Below, piece by piece: positions 17,816-26,181 of a stretch of DNA of 64,000 nt. The notes below the pieces were generated by a model. That model was not told the DNA's origin. It searched no databases and saw only the letters and a program-made list of their open reading frames with translations. The position numbers and the translations under genes were made by a program. Positions within the stretch are counted from its first letter, which is position 1; every line of letters begins with the position of its first letter. This DNA is from an uncultured Bacteroidales bacterium (GTDB taxonomy: Bacteria; Bacteroidota; Bacteroidia; Bacteroidales; F082): NCBI GenBank assembly GCA_905234275.1, contig CAJOHD010000002.1:62001-126000 (forward strand), in the 5' to 3' direction.

Positions 17816-18841
17816 ATGAATGAAATTTCGACAGTTTCCGCCACATCACCTTCAAATATTGCCATCGTGAAATACTGGGGCAAACACGGCAACCAGCTGC
17901 CAAACAACCCTTCGATAAGCTTCACCTTGAGCCGTTGCCACACCGATACGAGTATTAAATTCAGTAATAATAACACTGAACATTATTCGATGCGATTTCT
18001 TTTTGAAGGCAAGGAATCACCGAAGTTTCAAGAGAAAATCGAGAAGTACCTCATTGAAAATCAGCAATATTTTGGATTTTTAAAAGGTCTTGACCTTGAG
18101 GTGGAGAGCAGCAATTCGTTTCCTCATTCGTCTGGAATCGCCTCGAGTGCGGCTTCGATGAGCGCTCTCGTTTTATGTCTGCTTCAGATTGAAAAGCTTG
18201 TCAATCAAGATGTTACGCCTCTTGATATGCGCAAGGCTTCGTTCCTCTCAAGATTGGCATCAGGGAGTGCGGCACGCTCAGTGTTCCCGGTAATGTCATT
18301 GTGGGGTGCAACGCCTTCAGTGTCAGATAGTTCCGATGATTATGCAGTGCCGTTGGCAGACATGGTGCATCCTGTTTTCAAAACATATCACGACAGCATT
18401 CTGATAGTGTCGAACAAGGAAAAAAGCGTGTCGTCACGCGTCGGGCACTCGCTCATGAACGGGCACCCGCTTGCCGAACAACGTTACCAAACGGCTCGCG
18501 AGAACACCGAAAAACTGCTGAAAGTGCTGAAAAACGGCGACATCCCGACATTTATCGATATCGCCGAGGCAGAAGCTTTGCAACTTCATGAGATGATGGC
18601 TACATCAAATCCGCCATACAAACTGACGGAGCCTAACACATTGAAAATCATGGAACTGGTCAGAGAATACCGTCATGATTCAAAGGTTCCGGCATGCTTT
18701 ACCCTCGACGCAGGTCCGAACGTGCATCTGCTTTATCCCGACGCTTATGACGCTCAGGTAAAAGGTTTCATAAAAGCAAATTTGTTGCAGTATTGTCATG
18801 ATAATCAATGTATTGACGATATTGTTAAAAACGAAAAATAA
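17816..18841 (+). CDS. mvaD: Diphosphomevalonate decarboxylase
   Basis: Starting at MNEISTVSATSPSNIAIVKYWGKHG the protein has 341 residues. This is the GHMP-fold enzyme that phosphorylates and decarboxylates mevalonate 5-diphosphate to isopentenyl diphosphate. Family marks are YWGKHGNQLPNNPSISFTLS, the phosphate-binding stretch SSGIASSAASMSALVL, SGSAARSVF, and the catalytic-Asp region TLDAGPNVHLLYP. The mevalonate kinase gene follows six bases after the stop, so they form an operon. This is the last step of the mevalonate pathway. Confidence 0.92.
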   Translation: MNEISTVSATSPSNIAIVKYWGKHGNQLPNNPSISFTLSRCHTDTSIKFSNNNTEHYSMRFLFEGKESPKFQEKIEKYLIENQQYFGFLKGLDLEVESSNSFPHSSGIASSAASMSALVLCLLQIEKLVNQDVTPLDMRKASFLSRLASGSAARSVFPVMSLWGATPSVSDSSDDYAVPLADMVHPVFKTYHDSILIVSNKEKSVSSRVGHSLMNGHPLAEQRYQTARENTEKLLKVLKNGDIPTFIDIAEAEALQLHEMMATSNPPYKLTEPNTLKIMELVREYRHDSKVPACFTLDAGPNVHLLYPDAYDAQVKGFIKANLLQYCHDNQCIDDIVKNEK

Positions 18842-18847
18842 AATAAC

Positions 18848-19750
18848 ATGGAAATAAAAAAATACTACGGCAAAGTCATCCTTTTTGGCGAATATTCAAT
18901 GATTTTCGGTTCACCGGCGTTGCTGATGCCTCTTTACACCGGTGAGTCGCATTGGGACTATATCTGGCGCAACCACGGTAAGAAAAACTATTCGTCAAAC
19001 CGCAGTCTTCATGCGTTTGCCAACTATCTGGAAAGCAACGAATATTTTACGGAATATATTGATATTCAGAAGTTTAGAGCCGAATTAAAGAAAGGGATGT
19101 TCCTCGATTCGTGTATCCCTTCGGGCTATGGCGTTGGCAGCTCAGGTGCACTGACAGCCGCAGTTTACGACCGTTTTAAATCCAAGGAAATCGAAGACTT
19201 GATAGTGTTGAAGAAGTTCCTTGGCGATATGGAAAACTGTTTCCATGGCAGCAGCTCGGGTCTCGACCCTCTGCAGTGTTATCTTGGCAAGCCTTTCATT
19301 CTTACAGAAGATAAGAAAATACAGATTTTAGATAAGGATTTTTTGCCGGAAGGTATTCATATCTTCTTGATAGACAGTAAGATAAAGAGTGAGACGAAGG
19401 CTCTTGTGAACTATTATAAAGAGCAACGCGAGAATCCTCGTTATCTTAAGGCTTTCAACGAGTTATACTATCCTTTCGTCGGTCGCTGCATCGACTCGTT
19501 GGTTTCCGGTGATGTCGACAATTTCTTTGATAATCTGGCGCATCTGTCTTATTATCAGACAGTTATGCTGCGTCCAATGATTACCGACAACATGCTGCCA
19601 TTCTTCTCGTTGAAACGAAAAGATGTGCATTTCCAGATAAAAATCTGTGGTTCGGGTGGCGGCGGCTACTTCCTCGGCTTTGCCGACGATGTGGATGCCA
19701 CAAACGAGTTCATGAAAGAGCACGAATTCCCTATCACTTGGGTTATCTGA
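18848..19750 (+). CDS. Mevalonate kinase-like GHMP kinase
   Basis: This 300-residue GHMP-superfamily kinase begins GKVILFGEYSMIFGSPAL (substrate-binding motif 1). It has the ATP-loop PSGYGVGSSGALTAA at about residues 91-105 and the third motif ICGSGGGGYFLG near the C-terminus. The context, directly behind mvaD, argues for mevalonate kinase, the ATP-dependent phosphorylation of mevalonate. Phosphomevalonate kinase cannot be excluded by eye, because a second GHMP kinase of the pathway is encoded at 58267. It converges with the LRR operon. Confidence 0.8.
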   Translation: MEIKKYYGKVILFGEYSMIFGSPALLMPLYTGESHWDYIWRNHGKKNYSSNRSLHAFANYLESNEYFTEYIDIQKFRAELKKGMFLDSCIPSGYGVGSSGALTAAVYDRFKSKEIEDLIVLKKFLGDMENCFHGSSSGLDPLQCYLGKPFILTEDKKIQILDKDFLPEGIHIFLIDSKIKSETKALVNYYKEQRENPRYLKAFNELYYPFVGRCIDSLVSGDVDNFFDNLAHLSYYQTVMLRPMITDNMLPFFSLKRKDVHFQIKICGSGGGGYFLGFADDVDATNEFMKEHEFPITWVI

Positions 19751-19759
19751 TTGATAATC

Positions 19760-22279
19760 TTAGTGATAGATGATATTCAACTCTGGTCTCTTTTTCTTCA
19801 GAGAATCAATTTCTTTAGCCTTTACCTTCGTACTGATTGCCTTGATATATCTCAGCGAGCTGAGGTTTGCAACCGGCGACAGCGACCTGATGTTGGTGTT
19901 GGCGATATTCAGCTCCTCAAGCGATGTGCATTTTGATAACACTTTGATATTCTTGATGCTGGTGTTTGCAATGTTGAGCACCCGCAGATTCTCCATGTTC
20001 TCAAGCGGGTTGATGTCAACAACGCGTGTGTTCTCAATCGACAGAACTTCAAGGGTTTTCAAGTTTGCCAAAGCCATGATGTCGTTGATTGCGTTGCCGT
20101 CGATGTAAAGCTCTTCAAGTAGTCTCATCTCACTCAACGGACTCAAGTCTGTGATGTGGTTATCCTTGATACTCAATTTCTTAAGGAACATCAGTTTTGT
20201 CAGAGGCTCGAGGCTTGAAATCATGATTCTCGTGTCAACGTTGATTTCTTCGATGTTGGCGACGGCCTGAAGTTGCTCTGCTGTCGGGTTGCTGTTCATC
20301 TCGACGATGTCTCTGAAGATCTCTCTCCAGTTATTGTCAAGAGTGCTCCACCAACCTCTAAGTTCCGCAGACTGGAAGATTATAGTGGCGTTCGGCTGTG
20401 CTAACCTTAGTTTAAAGGCACTTTCAGCGCTGACTTTGCTGTTTTCGGCATTGACCAAAGTGAGATTTTTCATGTTGCACAGTGGCTCCAAATCCGACAC
20501 ATTGGTGTTTTCAATATTGATTTCCACCAAGTTGCTGAGATTTTCGAGCGGTTTCAGATCTTTAACCTTGGTGTTTTTCAGGTTCAGATATTTAAGATTA
20601 TGCAAGCCGTGAAGCGGTGTCAAATCAACGATTTTGGTATTTTCGAGATCGAGTCGCTCGAGGTTTGTGAGTCTTTCAATCGGCATCGCATCCATGAAAA
20701 ATGGGTCCAAAGTGAGCGATTTCATGCTGATAATCTTGTGCAGCTCCTCTGGACTTGGGTTGATGTCGGTGTTGTTTTGTACCGAAAATGCTTTTTTCCA
20801 TGAGATATGAAGTCCGTCCCACCATTCCTGAAGCGCCTTTGTCTCATAAATGACCATCACATTGTGGTTTGCATTTGTGAAGTTGTTGGCTTTTTCAGAG
20901 TCGATGTTGGTGTTGTCGCAATAAATTCTGACAAGATGCTCCATGTCTTTTAATGGCATGATGTCATCTACAGCTGTGTTTCTGCATTGTAACTCATTGA
21001 GTCTGCTTAAATTAGCAATTGGACTCAAGTCTGTGACAGGAGTGTTGTCGATGATGAGCAACTGCAGGTTTTCAAGATTTGCAAGTGGACTTAAATCTGA
21101 AATCTCAGTATTGCTGATGTTAAGATAACGCAACGATTGCGGCAGCTCAATAGAGTCGAGACTTGACACCTTCGAGCCGGAGATGTTGAGGTCTGTCAGC
21201 ATCTCACAAGTGCTTAATGCGCTGATGTTTTCAACGTTTGTACCTATCAATGAAAGGTTTGTCAGCTGATGATAAAGTCCAATGATTTCGATGTCGCTGA
21301 GTTGTACGTTGTCAGCCTTGAAATTCTTTATTTCGTTAGTATATCTCAAGTCAGAAATGTCTTTTATTGCAGTGTTGCTGATATCTAACTTGCTTATTTT
21401 ATTGAGGTTTCTGATAGGGGAGATGTCGTCGATGTCGGTGCCCGAGCAATCGAGGTTCTTAAGGTCAGAAAGCTCGTAAAGTGGTTCAAGTGTGTGGATA
21501 TTTGGGTCGTTGCTGACGTCAATGTCAGTAATCTTCGTGTATTCTATCAGTTTTTCATATAAAGCAGGCATGTCGCAGGTGATGGTGTTCTCAACTAAGC
21601 TGTCATCAACCACAACGATATTTTCACGATAAATGTGAATGACATTCATCATCTCGATGGTGTCGATGATAAACTGGTCGTCGCCAAAATATGCTTTCCA
21701 TGCTGCCGGCATTCTGTTCCACCATAATCTAAGTTCTTCAGTCTCATTAGGTTTGGTGGTATACATGCTTGCTATCTTGAGGTCTTTTTTCGATTTGTCG
21801 ATGTTGATTTCCATGAAGCGTTTGCAGGTATTGTTCACCGTGTCGCCCACGATATTGTGTCCAGCGATGGTTCTCATCACCGTCACTTTGAAATACGTCT
21901 CGCCATTTTCATTGACTTGAGGCTTGATATCATCGATTTTGAAGGTGAAGGTAACGTCTTTGAAGAAGAAATCGATGTCTTTCAGATAAGCCTGAACGTC
22001 CTTATTAATATAGGTGCTGCGGCTGTCGTCAAGGTCGTCTTCAATCTGAACCTCATCATCTTTGAAGATTTTTGCATAGCTTTCCTTGAAGATGATATCT
22101 TTCTCTTGTGCAGTGGCTTCTGGGTCTCCGATGAACGAGAAGGTCTCTTCGAGATACTTCACCATCATTCGGATTTGTTCCGAATATTCTTCAATTTCAT
22201 TCTTGCTAAGGTTAGGTTTCTGTGCAAAAATACCTTGGCATGACAATAACAAAATCGCAAAAAAGACTAATTTTTTCAT
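19760..22279 (-). CDS. Exported modular leucine-rich repeat protein (internalin-like LRRs with repeated WW-hinge units)
   Basis: The 839-residue protein has a signal peptide (MKKLVFFAILLLSCQGIFAQ) and an N-terminal domain (~25-175) that looks like the product of the gene two upstream. Three modules follow, each opened by a tryptophan-rich hinge: LRLWWNRMPAAWKAYF (~183), LQEWWDGLHISWKKAF (~483) and LRGWWSTLDNNWREIF (~640). Each hinge is followed by 22-residue LRRs of the form L.xLxIxNTxIxDLSPLxNLxN. The second and third modules are preceded by a closing segment (ATIIFQSAEL type), and the protein itself ends in the same way (ELNIIYH). The LRRs suggest protein binding in the periplasm or at the surface. 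No sorting domain is visible. Its start overlaps the previous stop by four bases (ATGA). Confidence 0.8.
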   Translation of the reverse strand: MKKLVFFAILLLSCQGIFAQKPNLSKNEIEEYSEQIRMMVKYLEETFSFIGDPEATAQEKDIIFKESYAKIFKDDEVQIEDDLDDSRSTYINKDVQAYLKDIDFFFKDVTFTFKIDDIKPQVNENGETYFKVTVMRTIAGHNIVGDTVNNTCKRFMEINIDKSKKDLKIASMYTTKPNETEELRLWWNRMPAAWKAYFGDDQFIIDTIEMMNVIHIYRENIVVVDDSLVENTITCDMPALYEKLIEYTKITDIDVSNDPNIHTLEPLYELSDLKNLDCSGTDIDDISPIRNLNKISKLDISNTAIKDISDLRYTNEIKNFKADNVQLSDIEIIGLYHQLTNLSLIGTNVENISALSTCEMLTDLNISGSKVSSLDSIELPQSLRYLNISNTEISDLSPLANLENLQLLIIDNTPVTDLSPIANLSRLNELQCRNTAVDDIMPLKDMEHLVRIYCDNTNIDSEKANNFTNANHNVMVIYETKALQEWWDGLHISWKKAFSVQNNTDINPSPEELHKIISMKSLTLDPFFMDAMPIERLTNLERLDLENTKIVDLTPLHGLHNLKYLNLKNTKVKDLKPLENLSNLVEINIENTNVSDLEPLCNMKNLTLVNAENSKVSAESAFKLRLAQPNATIIFQSAELRGWWSTLDNNWREIFRDIVEMNSNPTAEQLQAVANIEEINVDTRIMISSLEPLTKLMFLKKLSIKDNHITDLSPLSEMRLLEELYIDGNAINDIMALANLKTLEVLSIENTRVVDINPLENMENLRVLNIANTSIKNIKVLSKCTSLEELNIANTNIRSLSPVANLSSLRYIKAISTKVKAKEIDSLKKKRPELNIIYH

Positions 22280-23121
22280 TTGTTCGGTTGATAAATCTTT
22301 AAAATTGCTTCTTTTTCATTTTCTTTGAGATAAACCAGGTTGGAAATGAGCCATCCTGAGTTGTAACCGCTGCGGTTGAACCATGACACCTCGAAATACC
22401 AGTTTTTAATCTGGAAGACGTGGAATTTTACGCTTTCGACATGGTCGAATTTTAGGTTGCCTTGTTTTATCTCATAGAAAAATAATGTCAAATAATCTGG
22501 ATGATAGTCGGTAGAAGCATAATACTCAACGGTTTGCGGATCGTTGAATATCTTGTAAATGTTCATGAAGTCGAGTTCATGGCTCATAGGATGCAGGAAA
22601 TGTTTCTCGCGTTCAGCCAGCTCGCCTTGTGGAAAATATTTTTGAAATTCTGAGAAAAAGACATTGGTAATCACCCACTTAGAGCCCAATCCGTCTTTTT
22701 CGAGCGCCATGATAAGGCTGATGTCCACCATCTGACCTTTCCATTTGAATTTTGCGGAAATCTCTGAGTACCAATCGCCTCCGAGGAATTCCATGAATTG
22801 GTTGTTTTTGGTGAGGTCCTCGATGAAATAGTCGCGGAGAGTGCCCGATGTCCTTGGGTTTTCAAGGTCGAACAGCAAAGCTATGGCGTCCTTACGTTTT
22901 GCTGCGTTTCTGTAATCTTTGTCGTTAGGATACAGTCTGTTGCCATACTGGTCCTCTTCATAGTTGAACCTATGGATAAACTGTCCCATCTGCTTGGTCA
23001 TGGTGTAGAACTCGCGCTCGTCCACCTGAACGTCGCCGAGGTTGCCGATTACTTGGGCATTGGCTTTAAAACATAGTGCCAGCATTAACACTGGCACTAT
23101 CATTTTCAATAACTTACTCAT
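22276..23121 (-). CDS. Exported protein of unknown function in the LRR operon
   Basis: This 281-residue protein has a signal peptide (MSKLLKMIVPVLMLALCFKANAQ). The mature part is rich in aromatic residues and contains two similar halves (WKGQMVDISLIMALEKDGLGSKWVITNVFF and VKFHVFQIKNWYFEVSWF...GWLISNLVYL). This suggests a duplicated cone-shaped alpha+beta domain of NTF2 type, but I do not recognise a named family. Its start overlaps the upstream stop (TAATG) and its stop overlaps the LRR gene start (ATGA), so translation is probably coupled to both. Confidence 0.7.
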   Translation of the reverse strand: MSKLLKMIVPVLMLALCFKANAQVIGNLGDVQVDEREFYTMTKQMGQFIHRFNYEEDQYGNRLYPNDKDYRNAAKRKDAIALLFDLENPRTSGTLRDYFIEDLTKNNQFMEFLGGDWYSEISAKFKWKGQMVDISLIMALEKDGLGSKWVITNVFFSEFQKYFPQGELAEREKHFLHPMSHELDFMNIYKIFNDPQTVEYYASTDYHPDYLTLFFYEIKQGNLKFDHVESVKFHVFQIKNWYFEVSWFNRSGYNSGWLISNLVYLKENEKEAILKIYQPNK

Positions 23122-23705
23122 TATTTATGTGTAGTTTCTTTCACTCGCATGTCGCCGAGCAACACATCCCAGAAGCCGATGAGACGACCGCCGATCTGTG
23201 TCTCTTTGCGTTTTACATAGACTGTGATGTCTTTCTTTGTTGTGTCCTGATAAACGAGTCTTCCTTCAGCGTCATAGCCTTTGAATGTCTGGAAGATGGT
23301 GATGACACCGACGTATGTTCCGTCAGGTTGACGTTGTAAATCAGACACATACTGAATCTTATACCAGTCGATTTCGACGCGGTCATAGTTGAGACGCATC
23401 AATCTTTCGAGGTATTTGCGCACTTTGTAGTACTCGATTTTTGTCTTTGAGAGTGATGACACACCGATTTCTGCGTCAGGGGCGAAGAGCTCTTCAGCGC
23501 GGTCGATGACTCTGTTTGCCTCGCTCCAAGGAGTGTTCTTCGAGCCAATCAATTTGACATATTTTGACAAGTCGCGGACTTTCTCAAGTGCAAGACTATC
23601 AATGGCTTGCTTGCGTTCTGGACTGAGTTCTGGCTCTTGTGCGAATGCCTGATAGCCTGTTAATGCAAAAAACGCAAATGCTATTGCAAATAATACCTTT
23701 TTCAT
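23121..23705 (-). CDS. Small exported protein of unknown function in the LRR operon
   Basis: The 194-residue protein has a signal peptide (MKKVLFAIAFAFFALTGYQAFAQ). The mature part has a helical start and then ERAEELFAPDAEIGVS-like and KYLERLMRL-like segments followed by beta strands (YVGVITIFQTFKGYD, DITVYVKRKET). This arrangement resembles residues 65-170 of the LRR protein, and in both it looks like an NTF2-like fold. No catalytic motif is evident. It starts one base after the stop of the coiled-coil lipoprotein gene. Confidence 0.7.
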   Translation of the reverse strand: MKKVLFAIAFAFFALTGYQAFAQEPELSPERKQAIDSLALEKVRDLSKYVKLIGSKNTPWSEANRVIDRAEELFAPDAEIGVSSLSKTKIEYYKVRKYLERLMRLNYDRVEIDWYKIQYVSDLQRQPDGTYVGVITIFQTFKGYDAEGRLVYQDTTKKDITVYVKRKETQIGGRLIGFWDVLLGDMRVKETTHK

Positions 23706-23706
23706 C

Positions 23707-24348
23707 TTATTTCTTAATTAATTCGAGTTCAGTAATTTTGTTTTCTGCGTTGTACTTGATGTTGTCAACATTCACGGTGACTTTTTTCTGATCTTTCAGA
23801 TAATTCAGGTAGTTGACAGCTGTCGTCGGGCGGTCGTAGTCGCCATAGTTGTTGAGGCGGATGAGGACCACTGCGTCTGGTGACTCAAACAATTTGAGGG
23901 CTTCCTTGATGTAGTTGTTGGCAGTGTTGATGTCCTTGGCGTTTGCAATCAAATAAAACATGTCGGCAATGCCTTTATTTGCTTGATTTTGCTCCGCCAG
24001 TTCACGCAGACGCTGCTCTTCTTCGAGTCGCTTTTGTTCGGCTAATCTGTCTCTTTCCTCCATTTCTCTAGCGATTTTAGCCTCTGCACGTTCAATCATT
24101 TCGACGATTTCAGGGTTCTTTTTCGAGAAATCGACTTGTTTGATTTCGTTTACGCGAGCCAACTGCTCTTCCAACGACCAATTTGTCTCATTGTTCAAAA
24201 TCGCGTTTAAATCTTTAGAGGCTTGTTCGACCTTGGCTTTGTACTCCTTCTTGGTCATTTTGCCAGATGATTTGCAACTTGTTGCACCACAGATAGTTAC
24301 GAGCGCAATCATTGCAATGATAATGATGCTTTTAAGATGTTTTACCAT
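23707..24348 (-). CDS. Coiled-coil lipoprotein, first gene of the LRR operon
   Basis: I choose MVKHLKSIIIIAMIALVTICG as the start (213 residues); the longer frame adds eight unlikely residues. The lipobox is GATSC. The mature protein has an almost pure helical, charged middle (EMIERAEAKIAREMEERDRLAEQKRLEEEQRLRELAEQ, described here as a coiled coil at ~85-125). A C-terminal region follows (YIKEALKLFESPDAVVLIRL...YDRPTTAVNYLNYL) that recalls TPR-like or small alpha/beta envelope proteins. It is the anchor-type member of the four-gene operon. Function unknown. Confidence 0.68.
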   Translation of the reverse strand: MVKHLKSIIIIAMIALVTICGATSCKSSGKMTKKEYKAKVEQASKDLNAILNNETNWSLEEQLARVNEIKQVDFSKKNPEIVEMIERAEAKIAREMEERDRLAEQKRLEEEQRLRELAEQNQANKGIADMFYLIANAKDINTANNYIKEALKLFESPDAVVLIRLNNYGDYDRPTTAVNYLNYLKDQKKVTVNVDNIKYNAENKITELELIKK

Positions 24349-24386
24349 ATTACAATTGAATTTGTTTATCATATATTAATAACTCG

Positions 24387-24394
24387 CAAAGTTA
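24387..24394 (-). promoter_or_regulatory. -7 promoter element of the four-gene LRR operon
   Basis: On the minus strand the bases read TAACTTTG, about 38 bases before the ATG at 24348. The intergenic region of 105 bases also has to serve the divergent radical SAM gene. A -33 box at the standard distance is not clear. Confidence 0.45.
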
Positions 24395-24453
24395 AGAAAT
24401 ATTTTAATAGGATATGCGATTATTCAAGAATTTTTAGCAATTTTGAAGTCGAA

Positions 24454-26154
24454 ATGAAACATTATAACATACCGGTCTTTCTTCCTGAACTCGCATGTCC
24501 TTTCCGATGCGTTTATTGCAATCAGTTTAGCATTACTGGAAAGCAGAAAATGCCTGATATTCAAGAAGTTAAAAATACAATAGACAGGTATCTCGAATCA
24601 TATAAAGAAAAAGACAAGTTTGTCGAAGTGGCGTTTTTCGGCGGAAATTTCACCGGTTTGCCTGAAAAAATGCAAGATGATTTCCTGAAAATCGTGCAAC
24701 CTTATCTTGAAAAAGGTGTCGTAAACGGCATCAGATGCAGTACCCGACCGGATTATATCGACGAAAAAAGAGTAAAAATCCTGAAATCTTATGGGATGAA
24801 GAACATCGAGCTCGGGGCGCAGACGACAAATGATGAGGTTTTGCGGAAATGTGGGCGCGGTCATACTTTCAAAGATATTGAACAAGCTTCGCAAATCATT
24901 GTCAATGAAGGAATTACACTTGGACTTCAGATGATGCTCGGCTTGCCATTCGACACTTTTGACGACGACATGCAGACGGCTCGCGACATTGTGCGATTGG
25001 GAGCGAAAGAAACACGAATCTATCCGTGTATCGTGGTGAAAGACACAGAGTTAGAGCGACTTTACCGAGATGGCGAGTATCAACCTTTGACATTGAATGA
25101 GGCGGTCGAACAGTCGGCAACACTTTACGAATATTTCACCGAAAATGACGTGAAAGTGCTCCGGATCGGGCTTCACACCTCCGATGATTTAAACGGCGAT
25201 GCTTACGTTGCAGGACCTTACCATAAAAACTTCGCCGAGATGGTGTTCAGCAGGTTATGGGGTCGGAAATTCGACAAAATTGATGAGAAATCAGACGAAA
25301 TCACTATCGAAGTCCCTGAAAATCAATTGAATCACGCTATAGGGTATAAAGGTGAGAACAAACGAAAATTGCAGGAACGATATAAAAATGTGACGTTCGT
25401 TTGTAGAGACGCACGGCCGTGCGTCTCTACGACGCGCCGTGTTGCGCATACAATCATCGCCAGTGCTACCATGCCCGCTGAAGCCAAAGAATCCCTCTCA
25501 AAAATGGGCGATGTGGTGTGGCTCGAGCCTTCCGACAAGGCATATCCTTCAATTTCGTCACATCCTGACATTTTCTTCTTTTGCCATGATGAAAGGCATT
25601 GTGATTCAGTGATTTGCGCAGAAAATGTCCATATTGATCTACCTAAAAATTTAATGGTGGTAAAAGGTGGTAAACCAGTAGGAAACGCTTATCCTGCAAC
25701 GGTTCCGTACAATGCGGTTGGGGTAGGAAATATTCTTATTCACAACCTGAAATATACGAATGAGAAGATTATGGAATTGTATGGAAAAATGTGGACAAAA
25801 TCCGTGCAACTAAATGTAAATCAAGGATATACGCGATGCAATTTGCTGGCGCTGAATGAGAAGAATTATATCACATCGGATTTCGGCATAAAAAAGGTTT
25901 TAGAAGAACAAGGTTACAATGTTCTTTATGTCGATCCACATCAGATTGCGCTTCCTGGTCATGATCATGGCTTCTTCCCGGGTTGCTGCGGACTCGTTGG
26001 CGACTGCCTCGTCGTATGCGGCGGGATCAGTCATCTCAAGGAATGTAAGGAATTGCGCAAATTTGTGCGTCGTAATGGCATGAAAATCATTGAATTATAT
26101 AATGGCGAACTGATTGATGTCGGAAGCATTTTCTTTGTGCGTCCTAAGGCATAA
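24454..26154 (+). CDS. Elp3-like radical SAM protein fused to a DUF6873/GME-like domain
   Basis: The start at MKHYNIPVFLPELACPF gives 566 residues; the longer frame has no support. Residues 1-~315 are a radical SAM protein of the bacterial Elp3-like family. They show CPFRCVYC (Cys 15, 19, 22, binding 4Fe-4S), FFGGNFTGL, STRPDYID, ELGAQTTNDEVL, LGLQMMLGLP and a KH-like IGYKGENKRKL. Residues ~327-566 (VAHTIIASATMPAEAK...HPDIFFFCHDE...NVNQGYTRCNLL...HDHGFFPGCCGLVGD...DVGSIFFV) resemble the DUF6873 family, which I know as a free-standing protein. Exactly between the two lies a 28-bp family A palindrome (25403-25430), read as CRDARPCVST. The fusion could therefore have arisen through the element. 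Function of neither half is proven; the first half may act on tRNA or be an oxidoreductase. Confidence 0.75.
   Translation: MKHYNIPVFLPELACPFRCVYCNQFSITGKQKMPDIQEVKNTIDRYLESYKEKDKFVEVAFFGGNFTGLPEKMQDDFLKIVQPYLEKGVVNGIRCSTRPDYIDEKRVKILKSYGMKNIELGAQTTNDEVLRKCGRGHTFKDIEQASQIIVNEGITLGLQMMLGLPFDTFDDDMQTARDIVRLGAKETRIYPCIVVKDTELERLYRDGEYQPLTLNEAVEQSATLYEYFTENDVKVLRIGLHTSDDLNGDAYVAGPYHKNFAEMVFSRLWGRKFDKIDEKSDEITIEVPENQLNHAIGYKGENKRKLQERYKNVTFVCRDARPCVSTTRRVAHTIIASATMPAEAKESLSKMGDVVWLEPSDKAYPSISSHPDIFFFCHDERHCDSVICAENVHIDLPKNLMVVKGGKPVGNAYPATVPYNAVGVGNILIHNLKYTNEKIMELYGKMWTKSVQLNVNQGYTRCNLLALNEKNYITSDFGIKKVLEEQGYNVLYVDPHQIALPGHDHGFFPGCCGLVGDCLVVCGGISHLKECKELRKFVRRNGMKIIELYNGELIDVGSIFFVRPKA
25403..25430. 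repeat. Family A 28-bp palindrome inside the radical SAM fusion gene
   Basis: It is a perfect palindrome with arms GTAGAGACGCACGG / CCGTGCGTCTCTAC. All 28 bases are the same as the copy at 49205. Here it is read in the second open phase (R-D-A-R-P-C-V-S), at the boundary between the two domains of the fusion. Confidence 0.92.
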
Positions 26155-26159
26155 TTTTT

Positions 26160-26167
26160 TATCTTTG
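26160..26167 (+). promoter_or_regulatory. -7 promoter element of the U32 peptidase gene
   Basis: The bases read TATCTTTG. A TTTG at 26134-26137, inside the 3' end of the preceding gene, can serve as -33 box with a 22-base spacer. The GTG start lies 14 bases downstream. Confidence 0.6.
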
Positions 26168-26181
26168 CAAAAATTATTCAA

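Noticed and set aside
25403..25430. Palindrome as a restriction or regulator binding site
   Set aside because: Copies lie inside unrelated genes, have variable inner bases that covary, and keep a fixed total length, which fits a mobile hairpin better than a binding site.
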